A stretch of 64,000 nt of DNA from Gemmatimonas aurantiaca T-27 (GCF_000010305.1 NC_012489.1:2859646-2923645); one strand, 5' to 3'. Shown: positions 44,320 to 54,275, counted from the stretch's first letter. The notes: a model not told the origin generated them from the letters alone. Numbers and translations are program-made.

Positions 44320-46392
44320 GTGTCCCGTCTGCTGAAATACCTCCCCTGGATAGGCCTGGCCCTTCTTGGTGCTGGCGCGCTCGCCATGATCGCGCTCAAC
44401 CGAGGCGAGAAGATCAGCGCCGCCTGGCTCCTCACTGCCGCGGTCTGTGTCTATCTGATCGGCTACCGGTTCTACAGCCGCATCATCGCGAGCGACATCT
44501 TCGGCCTCGACGCCACCCGGGCAACGCCCGCTGAGCGCCTCGACGATGGTCGCGACTACGTCCCCACCAACAAGTGGGTCGTCTTCGGCCACCACTTTGC
44601 CGCCATCGCCGGCCCGGGCCCGCTGGTCGGTCCGACCCTCGCCGCGCAGTTCGGATTCCTACCGGGTGCCTTGTGGATCCTGGTCGGCGTCGTGCTGGGC
44701 GGCGCCGTGCAGGATTTCGTGATCCTCTGCGCGTCCGTACGCCGTGACGGCAAGTCGCTCGGCCAGATGGCGAAGGATGAAATCGGTCCGCTGGCTGGTA
44801 CGGTGGCGCTGGTGTCCATCCTCGGCATCATGGTCATTCTGATCGCCGTGCTGGCCCTCATCGTCGTGAACGCGCTGCGTGACAGCGCCTGGGGCACCGT
44901 GACGATCGGCCTGTCCATCCCGATCGCCATGGTCATGGGCGGCTATCTGCGCTGGGTCCGTCCCGGCGCGGTGCTCGAGGCAACCGCCGGTGGTCTGGCG
45001 CTGCTGTTCCTGTCGCTCTACATCGGCAAATGGGTATCGGAGTCCCCCGAGTGGGCGCCGGTGTTCACGCTGAGCGGCACGACGCTCTCGTTCTCGATCA
45101 TGATCTACGGCTTCTTCGCATCGGTGTTGCCGGTGTGGATGTTGCTCGCGCCGCGTGACTACCTCTCCGCGTTCGTGAAGATCGGTGTGGTGGTCGCGCT
45201 CGGTTTCGGCATCCTGTGGGTGCTGCCCGACATGGAAATGCCGCCGATCACGAAGTTCATCGACGGGACTGGTCCAGTCTTCTCCGGCAAGCTGTTCCCG
45301 TTCGTGTTCATCACGATCGCTTGCGGTGCCATCTCCGGTTTCCACGCCCTGATTTCTTCGGGCACCACGCCCAAGCTGTTGCGTCGTGAGCCGGACGCCC
45401 GCCTGATCGGCTACGGCGGCATGCTGATCGAGTCGATGGTGGCCATCATGGCTCTCATCGCGGCCTGCGTGCTGACGCCGGGCATCTACTTCGCGATCAA
45501 CTCGCCGGCGGCGGTCATCGGGACGACCGCGATCACCGCAGCGGAAACGATCAACGGATGGGGCCTGTTCGCCGCCATCTCGGCAGCGGATCTCGAACTG
45601 CTGGCCCGTCAGGTCGGTGAAAACTCCCTGCTGTCCCGTACGGGCGGCGCGCCCAGCCTCGCGGTTGGCATGGCGCACCTGTTCTCGCGTGCGCTGGGTG
45701 GTGAGAGCGCGATGGCGCTGTGGTACCACTTCGCCATCATGTTCGAAGCGCTGTTCATCCTGACCACGCTGGATGCCGGCACTCGTGTCGGTCGCTTCAT
45801 GCTGCAGGACCTGCTGGGCAACATCTACAAGCCCCTGGGTCGTGTGGCGTGGTACCCGGCCGTCGTGACCTGCTCGGCGTTGTTCGTGATGATGTGGGGC
45901 TACTTCCTGTATCAGGGTGTCACCGATCCCCTGGGCGGCATCAACTCGCTGTGGCCGCTGTTCGGCATCTCGAACCAGTTGCTGGCGACTGTGGCGCTGT
46001 GCGTGGGCACGACGGTGATCATCAAGATGGGCAAGGCCAAGTACGCGTTCGTCACCATCATCCCGCTGGTCTGGCTGGTGATCGTGACCTCCTCGGCCGG
46101 CTACATGAAGATCTTCTCCAGCGATCCCAAGCTCGGCTTCCTGTCGCATGCCCGTATGCTGAAGGAGCAGATCGCCAGCGGCACGCTGCCGGCGAACATT
46201 CCGTCGCCTGCGGCAGCCGAACGGATGATCTTCAACGATCGATTGGATGCAGCCATTGCCGCCTTCTTCCTGGCCGCCGTGGTCGTGATTCTCGTGTCGT
46301 CCATCCGCCAGTGGCTGGCGGTGACGTCGGGCAAGCAGGTGGTTGGCAGCACCGAAACGCCCTATCAGCGCACGCAGCTCACAGGCGCCTGA
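44320..46392 (+). CDS. cstA: CstA-family carbon starvation / pyruvate or peptide transporter
   Basis: 690 residues from GTG 44320, near the E. coli CstA length. About 16-18 membrane helices. Signatures: [20 protein letters not shown] followed by [20 protein letters not shown], then [60 protein letters not shown]-like text (here [20 protein letters not shown]) and [19 protein letters not shown]. CstA members import pyruvate or peptides under starvation. A YbdD-type small partner gene lies downstream (46634-46906) but after a terminator hairpin. No ribosome-binding sequence is evident before the GTG. Confidence 0.93.
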   Translation: MSRLLKYLPWIGLALLGAGALAMIALNRGEKISAAWLLTAAVCVYLIGYRFYSRIIASDIFGLDATRATPAERLDDGRDYVPTNKWVVFGHHFAAIAGPGPLVGPTLAAQFGFLPGALWILVGVVLGGAVQDFVILCASVRRDGKSLGQMAKDEIGPLAGTVALVSILGIMVILIAVLALIVVNALRDSAWGTVTIGLSIPIAMVMGGYLRWVRPGAVLEATAGGLALLFLSLYIGKWVSESPEWAPVFTLSGTTLSFSIMIYGFFASVLPVWMLLAPRDYLSAFVKIGVVVALGFGILWVLPDMEMPPITKFIDGTGPVFSGKLFPFVFITIACGAISGFHALISSGTTPKLLRREPDARLIGYGGMLIESMVAIMALIAACVLTPGIYFAINSPAAVIGTTAITAAETINGWGLFAAISAADLELLARQVGENSLLSRTGGAPSLAVGMAHLFSRALGGESAMALWYHFAIMFEALFILTTLDAGTRVGRFMLQDLLGNIYKPLGRVAWYPAVVTCSALFVMMWGYFLYQGVTDPLGGINSLWPLFGISNQLLATVALCVGTTVIIKMGKAKYAFVTIIPLVWLVIVTSSAGYMKIFSSDPKLGFLSHARMLKEQIASGTLPANIPSPAAAERMIFNDRLDAAIAAFFLAAVVVILVSSIRQWLAVTSGKQVVGSTETPYQRTQLTGA

Positions 46393-46421
46393 TCGCCCCG
46401 CCGCCAACTGAGCGGCAGAAC

Positions 46422-46455
46422 AAGGCCACGGAGCGACATGCTCCGTGGCCTTTGT
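46422..46455 (+). terminator. Terminator after cstA
   Basis: AAGGCCACGGAGC (46422-46434) pairs perfectly over 13 bases with GCTCCGTGGCCTT (46440-46452), loop GACAT, then TTGTCG. The stem resembles the hairpin at 39162-39189 (both AAGGCCACG-based). Confidence 0.75.
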
Positions 46456-46633
46456 CGTGGCACCCTCTCGCGCTTCGGCCCTCCGGACACGATCTTTCCG
46501 ATGTGTCTCAGGTGAGTCCCGCCTCCCTGCGGCGCATGTGGCAGGCCCCCCGAGGGCCTGTAGAACTGGTCCATGCCGTGATGCCGAGAGTCGTACGGTG
46601 TTCGGTTCGTCCGCTGCTCTTGCCCCCCAGGTC

Positions 46634-46906
46634 ATGTCCACTGGCCAATCCGTCGGCGCATCGCTGCCAGGCGTTTCGTCCTCCGATCACGTGAACGAAA
46701 CGTCATTGTCGGCGTTCGCCCGCGTGCGTCACGCACTCCAGCGCGTGGCCGCCGTTGTCCGTCGCATCATCGGTGTGCCGGACTACGAGACCTACCTCGA
46801 CCACATGCGTCGCCAATACCCCGAGTGCACGCCACTCGACGCCACCGCGTTCGAACGTGAGCGCATGGCGGACCGCTACACCCGCCCGGGTACTCGCTGC
46901 TGCTGA
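46634..46906 (+). CDS. YbdD/YjiX-family small protein, CstA partner
   Basis: 90 residues. The last 55 carry the DUF466 signature: RRIIGVPDYETYLDHMRRQY followed by PECTPLDATAFERERMADRY and TRPGTRCC. In E. coli the 65-residue YbdD and YjiX lie directly after cstA and btsT (yjiY) and are needed for transport. The N-terminal 35 residues (from MSTGQSVGAS) are extra; a shorter start is not obvious. A terminator (46422-46452) separates it from cstA, so its dosage may be lower or set by its own promoter. It is followed 20 bases later by the S9 peptidase gene. Confidence 0.85.
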   Translation: MSTGQSVGASLPGVSSSDHVNETSLSAFARVRHALQRVAAVVRRIIGVPDYETYLDHMRRQYPECTPLDATAFERERMADRYTRPGTRCC

Positions 46907-46926
46907 CCGTCTCACCCCTCCAGTCC

Positions 46927-49419
46927 ATGCCCGTCTCCTCCTCCACGCGATCGGCGCCCCGTGCGTCGATCGCGTCTGTCATGGTGTCCCTCGGCGTCAC
47001 GCTCGGGGGCACTGTGCCATCGCTCGTGCCGGCCACCCTCGTGGCGCAGTCCGCCCCCGCCGGTGCATTCGACTTCTCCATCGCGAACATCATGCGCGGC
47101 CCCGAGCACACGGGCCGCGAGCCGCAGGGCGCCGCCTGGAGTGCCGATGGCCAGTGGCTGTATTTCCAGTGGACGCCCGCCGGTGCGGCGTGGAACGAGC
47201 CGATGCGTCCGTACCGTGTCCGCACGGTCGCCGGCTCCAAGCCGGAGCTCGTGAGCGATGCGCACATGGACAGCGTATCAGCCGTTCTCGCGGACGGCGT
47301 ACTGAGTCGCGACCGCACGCGTCGCGCGACGTCGGTCCGTGGAGACCTGTACCTCATCACGCTGCGTACCGGCGCCGTTCGACGACTCACACAGACCGCG
47401 GTCGCCGAAACCGATCCGCGCTTCACCGCCGATGATCGCTCACTGATCTTCCAGCGCGATGGCAATGCGTACGTGTTGGATCTGACGAACGGTGACCTGC
47501 GGCAGCTCACTGATGTGCGCGGTGGTCCGGCCCCGCGGGATCCAGAACGGCCCACGGGCATGCGCGGCGAAATCGAACGCCAGCAGCGCGAGTTGTTCGA
47601 TGTGATTCGCGACCGTCAGCGCACAGACTCGCTGCAACGCGCGCAGCGGAATGCGGCACAGGCGCGCGGCCTGCCAATTGTGTATCTGCCCACCGGTGAG
47701 CGGCTCGCCTCTCTCAGTGTGTCGCCGTCATTGCGGTACGCCGTGCTCACGACGGCCTCGGGTCCTGGTGGATTCGGACCCGGCGGCGGCGGTGGTGGTT
47801 TCGTCGCGCAAGGCGGGGGTCAGGGCCAAGGCGGCGCTGCGGCAGCGGGCGGCGCCGGCCAACCGCGTAACACGATCGTGCCGAACTACGTGACCGCGAG
47901 TGGTTTCACCGAGGATATTCCGTCGCGCACCAAGGTAGGTGATGTGACGGGGCGCTCACGCGCCTATCGCCTGGATCTGGCAACGGGCCGCCTGCAACCG
48001 CTGGGCGTGATCGCGAACAATCTCGAGCGCCCGGCCTCGCAGGTGCGGGTCGCGAGCTGGAAGGCGGATGGATCCGCAGCGCTGATCACTTCGTCCACCC
48101 CCGACTTCAAGTGGCGCTACCTCACGTCGGTGGGAGACACCGGTCAGTTGCGTGTCGTGCATGCCCTGAACGACACGGCCTACGTGGGCGGGCCATGCAG
48201 CAACTGCATGGGCTTCCTGCCCAACGGCCGGGTGTGGTATGGCAGTGAAGTGAGTGGATATGCCCACCTCTACACGGCCAATGTCGATGGCTCCGACACG
48301 CAGCCGCTCACCAGCGGCAAGTGGGAAGTGGAGCGCGCGGAGTTGTCGGACGACGGCACCTGGTTCCTGCTGCACACCAGTGAAGAGTCGCCGTTCGTTC
48401 GCCATGCCTATCGCATGGCGGCCACCGGTGGCGCACGCACCAAGATCACGCGCGAGCATGGTGGGCACAGCGTCACGCTGAGTCCCGACGGCAAGCGCTT
48501 CGCCGATGTGTACTCGGCCAGCAATCTCCCGCCCGAGTTGTATGTCGTGAATGCCGACGGCAGCAACCAGACCCGCCTGACGGTGTCCACCTCGGAGGCG
48601 TTCCGTTCGCGCACGTGGCTCAAGCCCGCCATCGTGAAGATTCCGGCCAGCGATGGTATCGAAGTGCCGGCGCGGATCTATCGCCCGGAAGACATGGGCG
48701 CAAAGCCCAACGGCGGTGCGGTGATGTTCGTGCATGGTGCCGGCTACCTGCACAACGTGCACGACTTCTGGAGCACGTACACGCGTGAGTACATGTTCAA
48801 CCAGTTGCTGGCCAGCAAGGGATACATCGTCCTCGATGTGGACTACCGTGCGAGCGCTGGGTATGGACGCGATTGGCGTACGGCGATCTATCGCTGGATG
48901 GGTGGCCGAGATCTCGCAGACCATGTCGATGCATCCAAATGGCTGCAGAAGGAACATGGCATCGATCCCGAGCGCATTGGTCTGTACGGTGGCAGTTACG
49001 GCGGCTTCATGACGCTGATGGCGCTGTTCACCGCCCCCAAGTCGTTCGGCGCCGGTGCCGCGCTGCGCAGCGTGACCGACTGGGCACACTACAACCACGG
49101 CTACACCGGTGGCATCCTCAACCTGCCGCAGGGTGACACGCTGGCCTATCGCCGCTCATCGCCGATCTTCTTTGCCGAAGGCCTCGAGGATCCGCTGCTC
49201 ATGGCGCACGGCATGGTCGACACGAACGTGCACTTTCAGGACATCGTACGCCTGTCACAGCGACTGATCGAACTGGGCAAGACCGATTGGGAACTGGCCG
49301 TGTATCCCGTCGAAGATCATGGCTTTGTGCGTCCCGATTCCTGGACCGACGAGTATCGGCGAATCTTTGAACTGTTCGAGCGCACGATTGGCCCGAACGG
49401 CAGCAAGGCGAAGAAGTAA
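46927..49419 (+). CDS. Secreted S9 family (prolyl oligopeptidase/DPP-type) serine peptidase
   Basis: 830 residues with a signal sequence (SLGVTLGGTVPSLVPATLVAQ). A beta-propeller of repeated blades (e.g. GAAWSADGQWLYFQW, TAVAETDPRFTADDRSLIFQ) precedes the C-terminal alpha/beta hydrolase. The nucleophile elbow is LYGGSYGGFMTLM (Ser690), then Asp765 in HGMVDTNVHFQD and His798 in EDHGFV, the complete triad. The VDYRASAGYGRDWRTAIYRW motif is typical of S9B/C. A Gly-rich insert (residues about 277-316) interrupts a propeller blade. It cleaves peptides after proline or alanine-type residues in the periplasm; coupling with cstA hints at peptide use. Confidence 0.9.
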   Translation: MPVSSSTRSAPRASIASVMVSLGVTLGGTVPSLVPATLVAQSAPAGAFDFSIANIMRGPEHTGREPQGAAWSADGQWLYFQWTPAGAAWNEPMRPYRVRTVAGSKPELVSDAHMDSVSAVLADGVLSRDRTRRATSVRGDLYLITLRTGAVRRLTQTAVAETDPRFTADDRSLIFQRDGNAYVLDLTNGDLRQLTDVRGGPAPRDPERPTGMRGEIERQQRELFDVIRDRQRTDSLQRAQRNAAQARGLPIVYLPTGERLASLSVSPSLRYAVLTTASGPGGFGPGGGGGGFVAQGGGQGQGGAAAAGGAGQPRNTIVPNYVTASGFTEDIPSRTKVGDVTGRSRAYRLDLATGRLQPLGVIANNLERPASQVRVASWKADGSAALITSSTPDFKWRYLTSVGDTGQLRVVHALNDTAYVGGPCSNCMGFLPNGRVWYGSEVSGYAHLYTANVDGSDTQPLTSGKWEVERAELSDDGTWFLLHTSEESPFVRHAYRMAATGGARTKITREHGGHSVTLSPDGKRFADVYSASNLPPELYVVNADGSNQTRLTVSTSEAFRSRTWLKPAIVKIPASDGIEVPARIYRPEDMGAKPNGGAVMFVHGAGYLHNVHDFWSTYTREYMFNQLLASKGYIVLDVDYRASAGYGRDWRTAIYRWMGGRDLADHVDASKWLQKEHGIDPERIGLYGGSYGGFMTLMALFTAPKSFGAGAALRSVTDWAHYNHGYTGGILNLPQGDTLAYRRSSPIFFAEGLEDPLLMAHGMVDTNVHFQDIVRLSQRLIELGKTDWELAVYPVEDHGFVRPDSWTDEYRRIFELFERTIGPNGSKAKK

Positions 49420-49439
49420 CCAATCGGAGCGCACACCCG

Positions 49440-50675
49440 ATGTTCGGTGCTTCGGCGCCCGATGCATGGATTGACACTCTTGTCGACCACTGGCGTGGTC
49501 GGCAGGAGTGGATCCTGGCTCACCAAATGGACATTGCTGGTATTGCTGCACCAACGGGTGCCGAAGAACGCCGCGCCGCACATGTGGAATCACAGCTTCG
49601 TGCGATGGAAGGCATCGACACACACCGTGATCGCCATGGCAATGTCTGCGCGGTGATGGTACCGGCATCGGCTGGTGCTGGTGTTGATAGGGCCCCCCTC
49701 GTGTGTCTGGCGCATCTCGACACCGTGTTCGACCGGGAAACGCCGCTGGTCATTCACCGCGAGGGTTCGATTGTGCGGTGCCCGGGTATCGGCGACAACA
49801 GTCGTGGGTTGGCCGTATTGCTGGCGCTGGCACAGACGTTGGGTGCCGCCGACGTGCGAGGTCGCCTGGCGCGACCGGTGCACCTCATCGCCACCGTGGG
49901 TGAGGAGGGGATCGGCGATCTGCGTGGTGCGCGCGGTTGGTTCGATGATCGTTCCGCAGCTTCGCATATCGACCCTTTTGCGGTCATTGCAATCGACGGT
50001 CCGGGCGACGACACCGTGGTACATCGCGCCCCAGGATCGGTTCGGCTCCGTATCACGGTGACCGGCCCCGGCGGGCACAGTTGGACCGATGCCGACACGG
50101 TCAGTCCTGTGGCTGCCGTGGGCCACCTCATCGCCGGGATCTCGCGTCTGGCTCACGAGCGCCCCTCGGGCACCACCATCGCCGCCACCCGCGTGTCGGG
50201 CGGTGAGTCGCTCACGGCCATCCCCACCCAATGCTGGGTCGACATCGACATTCGTGGCATCAGGCAGGCCGACATCGACGGTCTGCGCGCATCCACCATG
50301 ACATTGCTGTCCCGAGCGATCCAGGAGGAGCGGTCACGCCATCCGCGCACGACCCTCGACCTGCAGGTGACGGTACTCGGCGAACGACCGGCTGGCTCCA
50401 TCAGTGAACAACATCGACTGGTGCGCGCGGCGGTGGTGGCGACAGCAGCCGTGGGACGCGACGCGCGCCCCGCCATCGCCTCCACCGACGCCAACATCCC
50501 GCTGTCGCGTGGCATTCCGGCCATCGCACTCGGAGCGGGTGGCACCGGCGGTGGCGCGCACACGCGCGACGAATGGTACGACGACCGCGATAGTCACCGG
50601 GGTGTTGAACGACTGCTTCGCCTCGTCCTCACGCTCGCGACCAGCCGACCCTCAATCGACGATCTCGAACGCTGA
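49440..50675 (+). CDS. M20-family metallopeptidase (peptidase T-like)
   Basis: 411 residues. Two-zinc peptidase motifs: LVCLAHLDTVFD (first metal His, Asp), CPGIGDNSRGLAVLLALAQT (bridging Asp), VGEEGIGDLRGARGWF (catalytic Glu, metal Glu), AIDGPGDD, the dimer-domain VTGPGGHSW, and late GAGGTGGGAHTRDEWYD with a metal His. No signal peptide, so probably cytoplasmic; it could finish peptide breakdown after import. The stop overlaps the end of the convergent GHMP kinase gene by 24 bases. Confidence 0.87.
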   Translation: MFGASAPDAWIDTLVDHWRGRQEWILAHQMDIAGIAAPTGAEERRAAHVESQLRAMEGIDTHRDRHGNVCAVMVPASAGAGVDRAPLVCLAHLDTVFDRETPLVIHREGSIVRCPGIGDNSRGLAVLLALAQTLGAADVRGRLARPVHLIATVGEEGIGDLRGARGWFDDRSAASHIDPFAVIAIDGPGDDTVVHRAPGSVRLRITVTGPGGHSWTDADTVSPVAAVGHLIAGISRLAHERPSGTTIAATRVSGGESLTAIPTQCWVDIDIRGIRQADIDGLRASTMTLLSRAIQEERSRHPRTTLDLQVTVLGERPAGSISEQHRLVRAAVVATAAVGRDARPAIASTDANIPLSRGIPAIALGAGGTGGGAHTRDEWYDDRDSHRGVERLLRLVLTLATSRPSIDDLER

Positions 50676-52028
50676 CGCGCTGGGCACCGTCGTGAAGAAC
50701 TGCGCGCGCTGGGCGGCGATGGGGTGCGCGCGCGCATACCGTTCGCGCCACCGCGCCAGGAACGGATCGGCCTGTGCGGCCGGGATCATCGCCCACACGC
50801 TGCCCCCGAACCCCGCGCCAAACGCACTCGCCGCATCGGCACCAAGGTCGCGGGCGTATCGGTGCAAATGCACCGTCTCCGCGATCTGATTCTCCAGGGC
50901 GCGTTCCGCCCCAAACTGCGACGCATCCACGAGAGAACCGAATGCCGGCAGATCGCCGCGCGCCAACGCGTCGGTGGCCTTGGGCACCAGGACGAAAGTC
51001 TCCTCGAAAAACTGCTCCAAGCGGGCACGGAGATGTCGGGCGCTGAAATCGGGCGCGTCGGCCACATCAGCGGCGATGAACAGCGCCTCCGGCACCGCTT
51101 GTGGCACCGTGCCGCCGGATGCGGACAGAAACGCATCGTGGAGCGTGCGCACGCTGTCGCCCGCATGCCGATTCCAGGCCAGTACCAGACGATGCGCGGT
51201 GCGCGCTGCCCGATTGTATCGCTCCTTGGCGGCACCGGTCTTGGCCGCCACCACACCGCTGACGGCAACCACAAACCGATGCGTCTGCGGCCACGGTACC
51301 GAACGTTCATGCGCGGCCGGGATCCACCGGAAGACATCCAACTGACCCGGAGAGCAGCACAGAATGGCCGTCTGGTCCTGCGCACCGCCCATCGTGCCCA
51401 CCCCACGCTCACCGCTCAATCCCGCAAAATCCCCACCGTTTTCGAGCGCACCGACATACCCCGCCAATGTCAGGCGATCGGTGATGGAATCGGTCCAACG
51501 CGGATCCTGATCCAACGCGGAGAGCGAGGCCATGGCTGCCGACAGTGCCACGGTGAACGCACTGGAGCTCGACACCCCGGCAGCGGGAGGCAGGTTGCTC
51601 GCCAGACTGATGTCGGCCCCTCGCACGGCACTGCCGAAGTTGTGCAGCAATCGGGCCATCACGGTGCGCGGATACACCGACCATGGCACCGATCCCCGTT
51701 GCGGATGTTCGAGAGACAGAGAAACGGTTTCACGCCGCCTGGCATCGCGAATCACCACCATGGCATCGGTACGCGGACGGGCCACGATCACCAATGCCCG
51801 CTCCACCGTGCACAGCAGCGAGCGTCCGCCCGCGTAGTCAACATGTTTGCCCAGCACCTCGATGCGTCCCGGCACGATCCACGTGCGACGGCCGCGCGCT
51901 GGCACATCGACACGATCCAGAGCCTGATGCGCGTCGCGGCACAACTGCGTAGCCGCCTTCATCGCCTCAGGCGACAAGGGCGACGCGGACAGTGCATAGG
52001 AGGACAGGAGCGTGCGGTCGGAGCTCAC
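50652..52028 (-). CDS. GHMP sugar kinase, galactokinase-like with altered sugar motif
   Basis: 458 residues from GTG 52028. Three GHMP motifs: PGRIEVLGKHVDYAGGRS, the galactokinase signature but with Glu57 for the usual Asn and Lys61 in GKH for the usual GEH; LPPAAGVSSSSAFTVALSAA, the ATP-binding loop; and FGAGFGGSVWAMIP at the C-terminus. It is about 60-70 residues longer than E. coli GalK. Changes in the sugar motif suggest a different or relaxed substrate, for example N-acetylgalactosamine or another hexose. The neighbours are two nucleotidyltransferases and a GH109-like protein. The call galactokinase family is firm; substrate is open. Confidence 0.78.
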   Translation of the reverse strand: MSSDRTLLSSYALSASPLSPEAMKAATQLCRDAHQALDRVDVPARGRRTWIVPGRIEVLGKHVDYAGGRSLLCTVERALVIVARPRTDAMVVIRDARRRETVSLSLEHPQRGSVPWSVYPRTVMARLLHNFGSAVRGADISLASNLPPAAGVSSSSAFTVALSAAMASLSALDQDPRWTDSITDRLTLAGYVGALENGGDFAGLSGERGVGTMGGAQDQTAILCCSPGQLDVFRWIPAAHERSVPWPQTHRFVVAVSGVVAAKTGAAKERYNRAARTAHRLVLAWNRHAGDSVRTLHDAFLSASGGTVPQAVPEALFIAADVADAPDFSARHLRARLEQFFEETFVLVPKATDALARGDLPAFGSLVDASQFGAERALENQIAETVHLHRYARDLGADAASAFGAGFGGSVWAMIPAAQADPFLARWRERYARAHPIAAQRAQFFTTVPSASAFEIVD

Positions 52029-52065
52029 CGGAAAGCAGAGAGACAGGCGGAGGGGCGTGGATACG

Positions 52066-52875
52066 TCAGGTCTTCGGTTCGATATGCAGCAGTCGCGCCG
52101 TGACCGATGCGATATCCCGGCGCTGCGACAGATCGAGGACCGGGGCGCTCATGCGAATGGCCCGGATATCCGCGCCCTCGTGGAGGGCGAGTGCCACCGC
52201 TTCGGGTAGCTCGAACTCGCCTCGTGCAGACTGCGGAACACGCCGGCAGGCGTCGACGATCGGCGGTGTGATCGCCCACAAATTCATACCCACCCAGCGC
52301 GCAGCTTCGCTGTCGATATCGAGGTGGTCTCCCGGCTTCTCCACGATACCTCGCAAGGTCTCATCGTCGCCGACATCCAGCACGGCATAGGCACGCACAC
52401 GATCCGCATCGATGTTGCCATCGCGCACCAACACGTCCCGATCGAATGCGACCGTGCCGGCGCGTGACTCAGCGGCGAGCGCCGCATACGCGGCCACCGG
52501 GTAATAGTTGTCGGCGTTGAGCACCAGAAACGCGGGTTCATTCACGACCGCGGCGGCACGCACGACCGCGTCAGCGGTCCCGATCGGCACCGGCTGCTCC
52601 GCGTATGCCATCGTCACACGACGCGGCGGCGATGTGGTGAAATGCGCACGAATCGGATCCGGAGCAGGGCCCACCACGAGCACGACCTGTTCGATGCCCG
52701 CGTCCGCCAACGCCGACACGAGATATTCGAGAAAGGGGCGCCGTATGGGGATAAGCCCCTTCGTTCCCGTTGATGCGGCGGCGTCCTGTTCGGAATTGAG
52801 TGCAGCCGACGCGTCGGCCCGGCGCATTCGTGTGCCGAGCCCTCGTGCCATGATCACCGCCGTGCGGATCGGCAA
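52066..52875 (-). CDS. Nucleotidyltransferase (sugar-phosphate NTP transferase)
   Basis: 269 residues. Rossmann-like nucleotidyltransferase: TAVIMARGLGTRM is the signature loop, normally AGGxGTR, here with Arg for the first Gly; GTKGLIPIRRPFLEYLV follows, then EQPVPIGTADAVVRAAAVVN, FLVLNADNYYPVAAYAALAA (metal Asp), and a late VGMNLWAITPPIVDACRRVP. Such enzymes make NDP-sugars from sugar 1-phosphates. A TTG start (52875) is used; GTG 52857 would cut the loop. Located 38 bases before galK-like and five bases after the GH109-like gene. Confidence 0.78.
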   Translation of the reverse strand: MPIRTAVIMARGLGTRMRRADASAALNSEQDAAASTGTKGLIPIRRPFLEYLVSALADAGIEQVVLVVGPAPDPIRAHFTTSPPRRVTMAYAEQPVPIGTADAVVRAAAVVNEPAFLVLNADNYYPVAAYAALAAESRAGTVAFDRDVLVRDGNIDADRVRAYAVLDVGDDETLRGIVEKPGDHLDIDSEAARWVGMNLWAITPPIVDACRRVPQSARGEFELPEAVALALHEGADIRAIRMSAPVLDLSQRRDIASVTARLLHIEPKT

Positions 52876-52880
52876 TGCGG

Positions 52881-54275
52881 TCAGGGGGCGGTACCCGGGC
52901 CCTGTGGGGCCGTCGACGTACGCCAGGCACCACGCGTGAAATCCGGGAACTTGACGGGCGCACTGCCCTTTCGCATCGACTGCTCACTGAGTGCAAACGG
53001 CACGCTCCACGCCACGGCATCGTACACATCGAAATCCGGAGCCAATCCTTCGCGCATGCACTGCACGAGACGATAGGCCATCACGAAATCCATGCCGCCA
53101 TGACCGCCCTGTCTGGCCTTCTCACCAACGGCCGTCCAGAGCGGGTGCTCATACCGCGCCTGCACGGCGGTGAGTGGTGTCCATCGCTCGCCACCTGCGG
53201 CGCCGTCGATGTAGAGGCGCGGCGGATAGTCGTTGAAGATGGCTTTCGAACCCTGCAGGTTGTTGAGCCGCGAATAGGGCCGTGGGTTCACCACATCATG
53301 CTGCAACAGAATGGTGCGTCCTTTCGCTGTGCGGATGAGCGACGAGTTCATGTCACCCGCCTTGTAACGCTCCGCCCACTTGGCGCTCCCCTTGGGCTCA
53401 TGCTGCTCGCGCCACTCGGTGAGACCTGCCTCGTTGGAGGACATCGACACCATGTAGTCGAAGCGGTCGCCGCGATGGATGCCCAGATACTGCGCGACTG
53501 GGCCAAGTCCATGGGTGGGATAGAAGTTGGCATCGCGCTGCGTGTGCGGCGCGCGGCGCCATAGCCCTTCATCCCGATCTTCGAACAGGATCTTGCGCAG
53601 GTCGTGCAGATACGCCGCTTCGGCGTGCAGCAGCGTACCAAACACACCCTCGCGAACCATGCGCAGCACCGATAGTTCGCTGTTGCCGTAGCAGCAGTTC
53701 TCCATCATCAGACAATGGCGCTTGGCCTTTTCCGATGCTTCGACCAGGCGCCAGCAGTCCTCGACGCTCATGGCAATCGGCACTTCACTGGCGCAGTGTT
53801 TACCCGCAGCAAGGGCCGCGAGCATCACCGGTGTGTGCCACTGCCAGGGCGTGGCCGTGTACACAAAGTCAATGTCGTCGCGCTGCACGAGGCGTTCGAA
53901 ATCCCGCTCACCCGCCGTGAAGAGCGCGGGTGCCTTGCGTCCGGCCTTTGTGACCATATCGGCCGCACGCTGCGCCTTCTCGGGCACGACATCCGCCAAC
54001 GCCGTGATCTCCACACCTTCCACCGCGAGCCACTCGTTCAGCACCGAGCGTCCACGGAGCCCGGTTCCCACGATCGCGATACGCACCACCGCGTGTTTTT
54101 CGAATGGCACCCCCAACATCGCGCCGTTCGTGGAGGGGACGGGAGGTGCCAGATCGACGCGCCAATCATCTGTGCTGGCCAACAATCGCATGGGCGCACC
54201 GACCATAGCCGTCGCCGCCGCGGCAGCGGCTCCGCCCAGCAATGCGCGTCTCGACACCTTCCCGTCATCGTGCAT
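52881..54275 (-). CDS. GH109-like alpha-N-acetylgalactosaminidase, Gfo/Idh/MocA fold, Tat-exported
   Basis: 464 residues. A twin-arginine signal (VSRRALLGGAAAAAATAMVG, RR at 9-10) suggests export of a folded NAD-binding protein. The Gfo/Idh/MocA domain has RIAIVGTGLRGRSVLNEWL, ATPWQWHTPVMLAALAAGKH and EVPIAMSVEDCWRLVEASEK. The catalytic segment YPTHGLGPVAQYLGIHRGDR (Tyr252, His255), the late GGHGGMDFVMAYRLVQCMRE and FDVYDAVAWSVPFALSEQSM match, as I recall, Elizabethkingia NagA of family GH109, which uses bound NAD to release terminal alpha-GalNAc. A stop/start overlap (TGATG) links it to the upstream nucleotidyltransferase gene. Confidence 0.87.
   Translation of the reverse strand: MHDDGKVSRRALLGGAAAAAATAMVGAPMRLLASTDDWRVDLAPPVPSTNGAMLGVPFEKHAVVRIAIVGTGLRGRSVLNEWLAVEGVEITALADVVPEKAQRAADMVTKAGRKAPALFTAGERDFERLVQRDDIDFVYTATPWQWHTPVMLAALAAGKHCASEVPIAMSVEDCWRLVEASEKAKRHCLMMENCCYGNSELSVLRMVREGVFGTLLHAEAAYLHDLRKILFEDRDEGLWRRAPHTQRDANFYPTHGLGPVAQYLGIHRGDRFDYMVSMSSNEAGLTEWREQHEPKGSAKWAERYKAGDMNSSLIRTAKGRTILLQHDVVNPRPYSRLNNLQGSKAIFNDYPPRLYIDGAAGGERWTPLTAVQARYEHPLWTAVGEKARQGGHGGMDFVMAYRLVQCMREGLAPDFDVYDAVAWSVPFALSEQSMRKGSAPVKFPDFTRGAWRTSTAPQGPGTAP

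Noticed and set aside
44659-46641. A 660-codon open frame on the minus strand across cstA
   Set aside because: It is antisense to a clear CstA protein. Its translation is rich in Arg, His, Asp and Gln with no domain, typical of the antisense of high-GC coding DNA.
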